Made by a program: the position numbers and the translations under genes. Under the pieces are notes generated by a model. It ran no database searches. It was not told where the DNA came from and saw nothing but the letters and a program-made list of their open reading frames with translations. 36,757 nucleotides of DNA from SCUN01 sp964343975. Its GTDB lineage: Bacteria > Acidobacteriota > Vicinamibacteria > Vicinamibacterales > SCN-69-37. Location: assembly GCA_964343975.1 (NCBI GenBank), contig CAYFLU010000009.1:1-36757 (forward strand), given 5' to 3'. Positions 16,806 through 23,735 of this stretch are shown piece after piece. Position 1 is the first letter of the stretch. The number at the start of each line of letters is the position of its first letter.

Positions 16806-16909
16806 GCTGAGGGACGACTACGGATCGTTGTCGTCCCTGGTCCCTCGTTCCTCGGCTCAGGTCCGCTCTCGTCCTGGGTTCGCGGTCAGGTCCAGGTTCC
16901 GGTCCGCGG

Positions 16910-16939
16910 TCCGGTCAACGACAATCCGGTCAACGACAA
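16910..16939. repeat. 15-bp direct repeat, two copies
   Basis: TCCGGTCAACGACAA occurs twice in perfect tandem (16910-16924 and 16925-16939). It shares its 15-base period with two coding repeats elsewhere in the window, though the unit sequence differs. Confidence 0.85.
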
Positions 16940-16946
16940 GCTGGAG

Positions 16947-16968
16947 CCCGGGACCTTTAGGTCCCGGG
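16947..16968. repeat. Perfect 9-bp hairpin CCCGGGACC-TTTA-GGTCCCGGG
   Basis: The arms at 16947-16955 and 16960-16968 are perfect complements around a four-base loop. The arm contains CCCGGGAC, the same octamer repeated five times at 36401-36480. It lies far from any gene end, so a simple terminator role is not obvious. Confidence 0.75.
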
Positions 16969-16992
16969 ATGACCGCTCCTGTCTCCGTCGTT

Positions 16993-17103
16993 CCGTGCGG
17001 GTCCTGCCGACGAACAGCCCCAATTGGTGCTCGCCGAAAGGCGCTTGCCACGTGAGTCGGCTGCGCGCCAATTGGGGCGCCCCGTTCGTCGTCACCCGCA
17101 CGG
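16993..17103. repeat. Large imperfect inverted repeat of unknown nature
   Basis: Arms at 16993-17027 and 17068-17103 pair in three blocks: CCGTGCGGGT (10 bp), GACGAAC (7 bp) and GCCCCAATTGG (11 bp), with small asymmetric bulges. The 40-base loop contains CGCC-GAAA-GGCG, a stem closed by a GNRA-type tetraloop. It could be a structured RNA, a decayed mobile-element end or a recombination site; none can be assigned from the sequence. Confidence 0.65.
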
Positions 17104-17409
17104 TGCGTCGGCGCTTCGTTCTGTTGACGGCCCGCATATTCGCAGGGCTGACGAATACCGCGGCCTAATTCCCACAGCGCCGCCGCTTCACCGCTGTGTT
17201 AAGTTCTGCCTGTTCACGGGGTTTGAACGACAAGAGATTTGCGGCGGCTCGGGCATTGGCCTGACGAAGTTTGTCAGGCATAGTGCCGGCGGCTTGCAGG
17301 TCCAATAGTAGTTAGGCAGACATGGAGCCTCGGCGCGCGGCTCATTTGAAACGTTAGACCTCACAATCAACGCCTTGCCCGCGCAGGCCGAGAGTGGCAG
17401 GATGAGCCC

Positions 17410-17637
17410 ATGGCACCAGACACCCTGACGGCACTGTTGAAACTCCCAGCAGACGAGCGCGCGGAGTTGGCCATGGCGCTCTGGGCCAGTCTGGACGACG
17501 TCCAGCGGAGTGCGGAACTCGCACTCACGACGGAGCAGGCTGCCGAGCTCGATCGGCGGCTCGCTGAACACCAGGCCGATCCCAGTTCGGCGGTTCCGTG
17601 GGAGGACGTTCGCAAGAAGCTCTTGAACCGGCAGTGA
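17410..17637 (+). CDS. Antitoxin, addiction-module component family
   Basis: This 75-residue acidic, helical protein begins with LTALLKLPADERAELAMALWASL, the pattern of the 'putative addiction module component' family (antitoxins of RelE/ParE-type toxins), and ends with RRLAEHQADPSSAVPWEDVRKKLL, also typical. It should bind and neutralise the toxin encoded next and repress its own operon. An AGGA-containing stretch lies about eight bases before the ATG, so this gene appears to use a conventional ribosome site. The toxin gene overlaps its stop by GTGA. Confidence 0.88.
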   Translation: MAPDTLTALLKLPADERAELAMALWASLDDVQRSAELALTTEQAAELDRRLAEHQADPSSAVPWEDVRKKLLNRQ

Positions 17638-17930
17638 CTCGCCGGCTGGTCGTTCGCCCGCAAGCGATCGCGGAATTCGTTGAGGCTCGGGATTGGTTCG
17701 ATGCACAACGGCCGGGGCTCGGCCAGGAATTCGTCATGGAGGTTGATCTAACGATGTTCGACGTGCATGCGCGGCCTGAGAGTTTTCCGGCCGTTCATGG
17801 TGAGAAGCGACGGGCCATCGTTCATCGCTTTCCGTACGGCGTGTTCTTCCGAATCGTCGGTGACACGATCGTGATCCTCGGCATCATCCACGGACGTCGG
17901 AATCCAGAGCGCTGGCGGCACCGACAGTGA
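17634..17930 (+). CDS. RelE/ParE-type toxin
   Basis: The 98-residue basic protein has the RelE/ParE layout: an N-terminal strand (RRLVVRPQAIAEFVEARDWFD), two helices with the GLGQEFVMEVDL segment, and a C-terminal sheet reading VHGEKRRAIVHRFPYGVFFRIVGD then IVILGIIHGRRNPERW. The last segment is characteristic of ParE-like toxins in this antitoxin pairing. Targets in the superfamily are ribosome-bound mRNA or DNA gyrase; the sequence does not decide. I chose GTG at 17634 because it overlaps the antitoxin stop and gives the family start; an upstream ATG at 17598 lies inside the antitoxin. Confidence 0.88.
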   Translation: MTRRLVVRPQAIAEFVEARDWFDAQRPGLGQEFVMEVDLTMFDVHARPESFPAVHGEKRRAIVHRFPYGVFFRIVGDTIVILGIIHGRRNPERWRHRQ

Positions 17931-18150
17931 GGTCTCCTCCTGCGCCGCGCCCGCCCCGGCGATGAATCGATCCTCCGCGACCTCAGGCTCCAAGCGATGC
18001 GCGAGTCGCCGGAGGCGTTTGGGTCGAACTACGAACGCGAGCTGAACCGAACGACCGCGGATTGGCAGCGCTGGATGTCGCCGGGCGCCACATTCATCGT
18101 CGAAGAAGACGGCACGCCGGCTGGGCTCGCACAGAGACGGCCGATCGTAA
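17931..18150 (+). pseudogene. GNAT acetyltransferase remnant
   Basis: Directly after the toxin stop an open frame reads RRARPGDESILRDLRLQAM, then ESPEAFGSNYERELNRT, TADWQRWMSPG and ATFIVEEDGTPAGLA, the first third of a GNAT N-acetyltransferase. It has no ATG, GTG or TTG at the expected start, and the similarity stops near 18,135, just before the 3' end of the convergent PQQ gene at 18151. The acetyl-CoA-binding motif (RxxGxG/A) is missing. It is best read as a gene fragment left by a rearrangement. The later in-frame residues are Arg-rich shadow sequence of the PQQ gene. Confidence 0.7.
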
Positions 18151-19740
18151 CTAACGGTTCATCACGAAAGTCCAGAGCGTGTCGCCGGCACCGACGACGA
18201 GGTACTGCCGGCCGTCGAGCTGGTAGGTAATCGGTCCGTTACTGACCGACGTGTTCAGGCGCGCGTGCCACAAGGCCGCGCCCGTCGTCGCGTTCAACGC
18301 GGCGATGTCGTTCGAGGCGCCGCCGGTGAAGAGGACGTTGCCGGCCGTGACGAGCAGGCCCGCACGGCTCCCGCCTTCCCATGGATGCGTCCATCGGACG
18401 GCGCCGGTCCGATAGTCGATGGCCTTGAGCATCGCCTCGGAGTAGCCGCCGCGATCCGTTCCACCCCAGCCTTGCGGGTTGTCGTCCGGATCGTAGAGGT
18501 AGTAGACGCTGTATCCGCGACGCGCATTGACGTAGAACAGACCGGTGAGTGGACTCAGCGCCGGCGGAGGCCAGTTGGCCGCGCCAGACTGATCGGGTGA
18601 CACGAGTGCGCCATCGATCTGCGGTTCCTTGGCCGGATTCGGAATCGGTTGGCCCTTCGCGTCATAACCGAGTAACCAATTCGTCTTGACGAACTCTTTG
18701 GAGATGATGGCCTTGCCGGTCGTCCGATCGAGCACGAAGAACTGGCCGTTGCGTGAGGCTTGGGCGATGAGTTTGCGCGGCTGGCCGGCGATCGTCGCGT
18801 CAAACAGCACGGCCGTCTGCGTCGCGTCCCAGTCGTGCGTGTCGTGCGGCGACGATTGGAACCACCACACCGGGCGGCCGGTGTCTGCGTTGAGCGCCAC
18901 AATCGAACCGGTGAACAGGTTGCTGCCCTTCCGGTTTTTGTGCGCGATGACCGGTTGCGGATTGCCGGTCGTGACGTAGACGAGATTGAGCTCGGCGTCG
19001 TAGGTCACCGGCGTCCACGTCATGCCCCCGCCGTGCTTCATGGCCTCTTCATTGGGCCACGTGTCCGATCCGGGGTCGCCCATCTTCTGCGGCACGACAT
19101 GCCAGCGCCACTGCAGTTCACCGGTCGCCGGATCGCGTGCGTCGAGATAGCCGGGGATGTCCAGATCGTCGCCACTCACACCCGTGAACACATGGTTCTT
19201 CACGGCAACCGGCGCGACCGATCCGTAATAGAACTGATCGAGATCACAGATGGACTTGTGCCAGCGCTCCGCACCGGTCTTGACGTCGAGCGCCACGAGA
19301 TTGCAGTCTGGCGTCTCGTAATACAAGAGATCCCCGGCCACAGCCACACCGCGGTTGCCCAGGTGGATGCCCCCCTTCGACGTCCACGCGTGATGCCACA
19401 GTTCACGGCCCGTGCGCGCGTCAGCCGCCCACACGTGATCCGGGATCGTGAAATACAGCACGCCATTGATCTGCAGTGGCGTGCCGGCAATGCGCACCGC
19501 CGGCGTGCCTGGCGGCAGGTTGATGCGATACATCCACGCCAGGCTGAGCGAGCCGACATTCGCCGCCGAGATCGACGTCAGCGGACTGAACCGCCGGCCC
19601 GAATAATCGCCGTTGTACGTCGGCCACGAATCGGTCGGGCCGGGCAGTGGCGGCGTGGGCGGGACCTGCGGGGCGGAGCGCGCAGTGAGCGCGCCCACCG
19701 CAACGGCGAGCATGAGGCAGAGCAGCAGGCTGCGCTTCAT
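18151..19740 (-). CDS. PQQ-dependent dehydrogenase-like beta-propeller protein
   Basis: The 529-residue protein starts with a signal peptide (KRSLLLCLMLAVAVGALTA) and then has the repeating Trp-docking motifs of eight-bladed PQQ propellers, such as ARTGRELWHHAW, VKTGAERWHK and DYRTGAVRWTHPW. The segment SPHDTHDWDA is typical of alcohol-dehydrogenase-like members. At residues 272-274 the protein reads GSN where catalytic members usually have GDN, whose Asp is the active-site base; here it appears to be Ser273. The gene overlaps the preceding cytochrome c gene by ATGA (19737-19740), so the cytochrome is the probable electron acceptor. It likely oxidises an alcohol or sugar in the periplasm, unless the missing Asp means it does not. 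Confidence 0.87.
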   Translation of the reverse strand: MKRSLLLCLMLAVAVGALTARSAPQVPPTPPLPGPTDSWPTYNGDYSGRRFSPLTSISAANVGSLSLAWMYRINLPPGTPAVRIAGTPLQINGVLYFTIPDHVWAADARTGRELWHHAWTSKGGIHLGNRGVAVAGDLLYYETPDCNLVALDVKTGAERWHKSICDLDQFYYGSVAPVAVKNHVFTGVSGDDLDIPGYLDARDPATGELQWRWHVVPQKMGDPGSDTWPNEEAMKHGGGMTWTPVTYDAELNLVYVTTGNPQPVIAHKNRKGSNLFTGSIVALNADTGRPVWWFQSSPHDTHDWDATQTAVLFDATIAGQPRKLIAQASRNGQFFVLDRTTGKAIISKEFVKTNWLLGYDAKGQPIPNPAKEPQIDGALVSPDQSGAANWPPPALSPLTGLFYVNARRGYSVYYLYDPDDNPQGWGGTDRGGYSEAMLKAIDYRTGAVRWTHPWEGGSRAGLLVTAGNVLFTGGASNDIAALNATTGAALWHARLNTSVSNGPITYQLDGRQYLVVGAGDTLWTFVMNR

Positions 19741-20573
19741 TTCAGTGAGGCCAGGTAGGCGACGACGTCGTGCATTTGTTTGTCCGTGATGGTCTCGAGG
19801 AGCTGATGATGCGCCTGCAAGGGATCCGTCTTTGTCACTTTCAATGCGGGCGTTCGATGGAAGGTCCGAATCATGCCGCCGGCGTCGCGCAGCGTGACGT
19901 CGAAGTCATCCATCTGCACGAGTGCGCCCGAGACCGCCGCGCCGGTGGCCGGGGTCACGGTGACCGTCACCGTCGCCCGGGGATTGGCCACGTTCCCCCG
20001 CCCTGTCCGGGACGGGAAGAGGAAGCGCTGCTGCAGGTCCACCGGCGAGTAGCGTCCGCCAATGCCGCTGAGGCTCCCCGCCGTCGCCGTGTGACACGTG
20101 GTGCACTTGCCTTCGCCGTTGATGAACGCGGCGCCGGCGGTGGCGTCGCCGGTCAAGACGCCGTCGGATTTGAAGAACCCGATGCCCTTGCCGAGGATCT
20201 CGTTCAGCCGCTGATGCAGGAAGTGCGAGAGGTCCAGCAATTGGGCGTCAGTGAGGCTGGTGCCGGGGCGTCCGCTTTGCAGCGTGTGCTTCTTGACGAA
20301 CGGACCGAGCTCGCCGGCGTTCCGATCCCGCAACAAGACGAGCGAGCGCATCACGTTCGGGCCACGATCGGTGCCGCGCGCCTGTGTGCCGTGGCACGTG
20401 ATGCACTCGGCCGCATACACCGTGCGCCCGCGTTCGGCGCCGGCGGCGTCAACGACGTGATTGTCACCAGGCCCGGGCCCCGAGAGGACGCGGCCGGGTT
20501 GCTGTGCCACCAGCGTGGCCATCGTCAACACCACGGCGGCCGCGCTGAACGCGACGGCAAGAGTCGATCGCAT
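19737..20573 (-). CDS. Periplasmic diheme cytochrome c
   Basis: The 278-residue protein has a signal peptide (about residues 1-24) and two c-type haem motifs, CITCH (57-61) and CTTCH (157-161). The first sits in a cytochrome c domain of about 80 residues. Between the second haem and the C-terminus is a beta-rich stretch (ATVTVTVTPATGAAVSGALVQM) unlike a plain cytochrome fold, followed by KTDPLQAHHQLLETITDKQMHDVVAYLASL, the usual C-terminal helix. It should carry electrons from the PQQ protein encoded 4 bases overlapping downstream. I chose ATG at 20573 because it gives a clean signal peptide and has a promoter-like box six bases upstream. Confidence 0.9.
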   Translation of the reverse strand: MRSTLAVAFSAAAVVLTMATLVAQQPGRVLSGPGPGDNHVVDAAGAERGRTVYAAECITCHGTQARGTDRGPNVMRSLVLLRDRNAGELGPFVKKHTLQSGRPGTSLTDAQLLDLSHFLHQRLNEILGKGIGFFKSDGVLTGDATAGAAFINGEGKCTTCHTATAGSLSGIGGRYSPVDLQQRFLFPSRTGRGNVANPRATVTVTVTPATGAAVSGALVQMDDFDVTLRDAGGMIRTFHRTPALKVTKTDPLQAHHQLLETITDKQMHDVVAYLASLK

Positions 20574-20579
20574 GGGGCC

Positions 20580-20585
20580 GTTATA
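20580..20585 (-). promoter_or_regulatory. Putative -10 box TATAAC, 6 bases before the cytochrome start
   Basis: On the minus strand TATAAC ends six bases before the ATG at 20573. It overlaps the TAA stop of the upstream isomerase-like gene, so the cytochrome-PQQ pair could be transcribed separately from that gene. Confidence 0.45.
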
Positions 20586-21480
20586 CATCACACAGCACGA
20601 CCGCGTCTCGGAGCGACGTCAGTGGATCGCGCCCGGGCGAGGGCGTGAATTCGTGAGCGACGAAGCCCTGGTAGCCGGTGTCGACGATGGCGGTGCAGAC
20701 GGACGCCCACTGCACTTCCTGCGTGGCATCGAGCTCGTGCCGGCCCGGCACGCCGCCCGTGTGGTAGTGGGCGAAGTAGTCGCGGCCCGCGCGGATCGTG
20801 CGGATGAGGTCGCCCTCCATGATTTGCATGTGGTAGAGGTCGTTCAGCAGCTTCACGCGCGGTGAGCCCACAGCCTTCACGACCTCGATGCCGAAGGCGG
20901 TGCGATCGCCCTGATAGTCCTTGTGGTCGACCTTGCTGTTGAGGAGCTCGACGCAAATCGTGACGTTGTTCGCTTCGGCGACGGCTTTGACGCGGTTGAG
21001 GCCCTCGACGCAGTTGGCGATCGCTTCGCTGTCACTCATGCCGCGCCGGTTGCCGAAGAACGTGATGACGTTCGGCACCTTCATGGCTGCGGCTTTCGGG
21101 ATCTTCTCTTCGAAGTTCCTCACGATCGCATCGTGATTCGCCTTCACGTTGAGGCCGTTGGCAATCGAGCCGCCGCCGGCATAGCCCATCGAGCAGATGA
21201 GGCCGTGATCGCGCACGACCGCCCACTCGGGTTCCTCGAGGAGATCAATCGCCGTGAGGCCGAGCTCCGCAACCGCCTTGCAAAACGCCGGCATCGGGAT
21301 GCGCTGATAGCACCAGCGCGACACCGACTGCTTCAGCCGGCCCTTCGTCACCGCGCGCACCTGAGGCGCCACAGCCACCTGTGGCGCCGGACTGGTCGCA
21401 CCACCCTGGGCGAGGCCGGTCAATCCTGCCGCCGTCGCCATCACTCCCGCCAGCGCCTCGCGGCGCGTCAGTTCTGCCAT
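20581..21480 (-). CDS. Tat-exported sugar isomerase/epimerase-like TIM barrel (hydroxypyruvate isomerase family)
   Basis: The 299-residue protein carries a twin-arginine signal (LTRREALAGVMATAAGLTG). The mature part resembles hydroxypyruvate isomerase/xylose isomerase-like TIM barrels: SVSRWCYQRIPMPAFCK at the first strand, ITFFGNRRGM in the middle, ICVELLNSK with Glu as a likely metal ligand, LLNDLYHMQIMEGDL with Asp and His ligands, and a C-terminal FVAHEFTP with the last Glu. Family members interconvert keto and aldo forms of small sugars. Tat export suggests a cofactor or metal-loaded enzyme. It heads the operon with cytochrome c and the PQQ protein (7-base gap), so a role in periplasmic sugar oxidation is plausible. 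ATG at 21480 has AGGAG six bases upstream; an adjacent GTG at 21483 is too close to it. Confidence 0.85.
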   Translation of the reverse strand: MAELTRREALAGVMATAAGLTGLAQGGATSPAPQVAVAPQVRAVTKGRLKQSVSRWCYQRIPMPAFCKAVAELGLTAIDLLEEPEWAVVRDHGLICSMGYAGGGSIANGLNVKANHDAIVRNFEEKIPKAAAMKVPNVITFFGNRRGMSDSEAIANCVEGLNRVKAVAEANNVTICVELLNSKVDHKDYQGDRTAFGIEVVKAVGSPRVKLLNDLYHMQIMEGDLIRTIRAGRDYFAHYHTGGVPGRHELDATQEVQWASVCTAIVDTGYQGFVAHEFTPSPGRDPLTSLRDAVVLCDV

Positions 21481-21486
21481 CACGCT

Positions 21487-21491
21487 CTCCT
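21487..21491 (-). promoter_or_regulatory. Ribosome binding site AGGAG deciding the isomerase start
   Basis: On the minus strand AGGAG ends six bases before the ATG at 21480. It is one of few clear Shine-Dalgarno sites in the window and favours this ATG over the GTG just before it. Confidence 0.65.
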
Positions 21492-21601
21492 GCTGATTGC
21501 GAGGACGCCACGGTAGTCCGAACGCGCGCGTCTGTCCAGCGCTGCCTCAGCGAGGCGTGACGTTCACGATCCGCGCTATCCTCGCAAGACCTCGACACGC
21601 C

Positions 21602-22156
21602 ATGGTCCTCCGGCTTCGCCCTGCCCGTCCTGACGACGCCGCCGCGCTCGCGGAACTCGCGGCACGCACGTTTCACGACACGTTCGCGAGCGACAACACG
21701 CCAGAAGACATGGCGGCGCATGCAGCCGAATCGTATGGACCGGAAATCCAGGGCCGCGAAATCGCCGACCAGAACATCCGCACCGTGCTTCTGGACGTCG
21801 ACCACGAACTGGTCGGCTTCTCGCAATTGCGCCGCGGGCCCGCCCCCGCATGTGTGACCGGGCCGTCCCCGATCGAAGTGTGGCGCTTCTACGTCGCGAA
21901 AGCCCATCACGGCACACTCGCCGCCCCCGCACTGATGACGCGGGCCGTAGCCGATGCCCGCGCGATGGGCGCGCGCACGCTATGGCTCGGCGTGTGGGAA
22001 CGCAACGAACGCGCGAAGGCGTTCTACCGCAAGCGCGGCTTCACGGATGTCGGCGCGCACGTCTACATGGTCGGCGCCGACGCGCAGACGGATCGGATCA
22101 TGGTGCGTGACGTCGGCCCTGGCAATTGGGATCTGCCCCTCACACGGCTATCCTGA
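21602..22156 (+). CDS. GNAT family N-acetyltransferase
   Basis: This 184-residue protein has the GNAT layout: RLRPARPDDAAALAELAARTFHDTFA at the start, a central sheet (HELVGFSQLRRG, then IEVWRFYVAKAHHG), and the C-terminal strand-helix ARTLWLGVWERNERAKAFYRKRGF, a very typical GNAT motif B. The phosphate-binding loop after VAKAHHG (GTLAAPALM) replaces the common Q/RxxGxG/A form, as in several relatives of this subgroup. The acceptor is unknown. ATG at 21602 gives the family start. Confidence 0.9.
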   Translation: MVLRLRPARPDDAAALAELAARTFHDTFASDNTPEDMAAHAAESYGPEIQGREIADQNIRTVLLDVDHELVGFSQLRRGPAPACVTGPSPIEVWRFYVAKAHHGTLAAPALMTRAVADARAMGARTLWLGVWERNERAKAFYRKRGFTDVGAHVYMVGADAQTDRIMVRDVGPGNWDLPLTRLS

Positions 22157-22236
22157 TCACGGTGCTCGGCCGATTCACCACCAACATTGCGCGTCGGGCC
22201 CGACACGACGGCACTTGCCCTGACATCAGGTTGTAG

Positions 22237-22241
22237 AGGAG
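22237..22241 (+). promoter_or_regulatory. Ribosome binding site AGGAG before the DUF2200 gene
   Basis: AGGAG ends eight bases before the ATG at 22250, supporting that start over an in-frame upstream ATG at 22187. Confidence 0.6.
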
Positions 22242-22249
22242 CTGCACGC

Positions 22250-22603
22250 ATGAACACGAACGAACGCGTCTTCAAGATGTCTTTCGCCGGCGTCTACCCC
22301 CACTACGTCACCAAGGTCGAGAAGAAGGGCCGGACGACGCAGGAACTCGAAGACGTCCTCTGCTGGCTGACGGGCTACACCGCCAAGGGGCTGGCCGATC
22401 AGATCGCGCGCAAGACGACGCTGGAAGCGTTCTTCGCTGAAGCGCCGAAGCTGAACAAGAACGTCACAAAGATCACCGGCACGATCTGCGGCGTGCGGAT
22501 CGAGAACATTGAGCATCCGCTGATGCGCAACATCCGCTACATGGACAAGCTGGTGGATGAGCTCGCGAAAGGCCGGCCACTCGAGAAGATCAAGCGGACC
22601 TGA
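22250..22603 (+). CDS. DUF2200 domain protein
   Basis: The 117-residue soluble protein matches the DUF2200 family: FKMSFAGVYPHYVTKVEKKGRT near the start, DVLCWLTGYT, and the C-terminal IRYMDKLVDELAKGRPLEKI. The family is short, widespread and of unknown function. Lys-rich composition differs slightly from its Arg-rich neighbours. A clear ribosome site precedes the ATG. The next gene converges on it with a 10-base gap. Confidence 0.88.
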   Translation: MNTNERVFKMSFAGVYPHYVTKVEKKGRTTQELEDVLCWLTGYTAKGLADQIARKTTLEAFFAEAPKLNKNVTKITGTICGVRIENIEHPLMRNIRYMDKLVDELAKGRPLEKIKRT

Positions 22604-22613
22604 CCGCCCACCG

Positions 22614-23252
22614 CTACTCGCGGCGGTAGGCCGTGGCGAGCGAGTCGGCGTACTCGTTCCAGCGCGTGCCGTTGTGGGCCTTGATCCAGCGGAGCTCGAG
22701 CCCCGGATGCGAGTGATAGAGGCGGTAGAGCTCCTGCACGAGCTCGAGGTTCTTGATCTCGCCGTCCTTCTTGCGCCACCCGCGCGCTTCCCACGCCTTC
22801 GCCCACTTCGTGATCGTGTTCACGCAGAGCTCCGAGTCTGTGTAGATCACGGCCTTCTGATCGCGCGGCACCATCTTGCAGCCCGCGATCAGCGCGGACA
22901 GCTCCATGCGGTTGTTGGTGGTATGCGGCTCGTGCCCGCGCGCCTCCGCCACGATCTGCCCATCGACCACATACACCGCGCCCCACCCGCCAGGGCCGGG
23001 ATTCGGCGTGGCAGCGCCGTCAGTGAAGACGCCGCTCGACGGCCCGTCGGTGTACTTCTCGAGCACTTCCGCCGTCGTGAGGTTCTCTTCGATGCCCATC
23101 GCGCGCGGCGACACGCCGGACGCCTTCGCCGCCTGCGCCGTCTTGCCGGTCTTGCACTTCATGCAGGTCTTCGGCGTCCAGTTGGGAAACTTCGCCAGTG
23201 TGGCGGGCGGAACATGGAACTCGCGTTGGCAGCTCGTGCAGACAAAAGTCAT
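22614..23252 (-). CDS. rnhA: Ribonuclease HI with N-terminal zinc ribbon
   Basis: The 212-residue protein has two parts. Residues 1-35 contain two CxxC pairs (Cys5, Cys8, Cys30, Cys33) in a zinc-ribbon arrangement. From about residue 74 onward there is an RNase HI domain with the acidic active site Asp78 (FTDGA), Glu117 (RMEL), Asp139 (YTDS) and Asp203 (EYADSLA), and His193 in KAHNG. RNase HI cuts the RNA strand of RNA-DNA hybrids, removing primers and R-loops. Typical enzymes are about 155 residues; the extension is the zinc ribbon and a linker. ATG at 23252 is used because further in-frame sequence upstream offers only a TTG. Confidence 0.93.
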   Translation of the reverse strand: MTFVCTSCQREFHVPPATLAKFPNWTPKTCMKCKTGKTAQAAKASGVSPRAMGIEENLTTAEVLEKYTDGPSSGVFTDGAATPNPGPGGWGAVYVVDGQIVAEARGHEPHTTNNRMELSALIAGCKMVPRDQKAVIYTDSELCVNTITKWAKAWEARGWRKKDGEIKNLELVQELYRLYHSHPGLELRWIKAHNGTRWNEYADSLATAYRRE

Positions 23253-23336
23253 GGCGGCCCTCAATTCTCACACGAGTCGCGCCCGAGCGCTGGCGTCGAC
23301 ACGCCGCCGGCGTTACGCTGAAGACTCACCACCGCC

Positions 23337-23735
23337 ATGGCCCATCTCTCCCTCGTCTCGCTCATCGTCCCCGACTACGACACGGCGATCGACTTCTTCG
23401 TGCGCGTGCTCGACTTCACGGTGACCGAAGACGTGCCGTCGACGACCAATGATGGCCGGCCCAAGCGCTGGGTCGTCGTGACGCCGAAGGGCGGCGAGAC
23501 CGGTCTCGTGCTCGCGCGCGCGGACGGCGACGCGCAAACGCGCGCGATCGGCCAGCAGTGGGCCGGGCGCGTGGGCCTCTTCCTCCGCGTGGACGACTTC
23601 GACGGCACGTGCGATCGCCTCCGCGCCGCGGGGTGCACGTTCGTGAACGCGCCCCGCACCGAAGCCTACGGGCGCGTCGTCGTCTTCATCGACATCTTCG
23701 GCAACAAGTGGGATCTGCTCGGACCGGCGCAATGA
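23337..23735 (+). CDS. VOC (glyoxalase/bleomycin resistance) family protein
   Basis: The 132-residue protein has a single VOC unit pair: SLVSLIVPDYDTAIDFFVRVLDF at the start, ETGLVLARADG in the first half, VGLFLRVDDFDGTCDRLRAAGCTF, and the C-terminal RVVVFIDIFGNKWDLLGP. This layout is typical of small VOC proteins related to glyoxalase I and dioxygenases; the substrate is unknown. The YrdB-like gene overlaps its stop by ATGA, so the two are translationally coupled. Confidence 0.88.
   Translation: MAHLSLVSLIVPDYDTAIDFFVRVLDFTVTEDVPSTTNDGRPKRWVVVTPKGGETGLVLARADGDAQTRAIGQQWAGRVGLFLRVDDFDGTCDRLRAAGCTFVNAPRTEAYGRVVVFIDIFGNKWDLLGPAQ

Larger units (their letters stand above)
16806..17409. other. 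Gene-free region with repeats and hairpins
   Basis: I see no credible gene in these roughly 600 bases; possible frames are short and lack protein-like sequence. It holds a GGTCC-rich low-complexity stretch (about 16833-16910), a 15-bp direct repeat, a CCCGGGACC hairpin, a large imperfect palindrome (16993-17103), a 7-bp hairpin at 17173-17198 and another at 17259-17279. GTTAGGC (17311) and GTTAGAC (17353) match the GTTRRRY core of integron attC ends, but no matching left ends at suitable distance were found. Confidence 0.7.

Noticed and set aside
16806..17409. Possible tRNA or other known RNA gene in the non-coding stretch
   Set aside because: I found no cloverleaf with conserved T-loop or CCA-type end. 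The hairpins do not match any RNA family I can recognise.
17188..17706. Minus-strand frame of 172 codons covering the hairpin region and the antitoxin
   Set aside because: It runs opposite a convincing antitoxin, contains no recognisable domain, and its start lies inside the toxin gene.
22193..22204. 12-bp palindrome GTCGGGCCCGAC before the DUF2200 gene as an operator
   Set aside because: A single GC-rich palindrome in GC-rich DNA with no second copy in the window is too weak to call.
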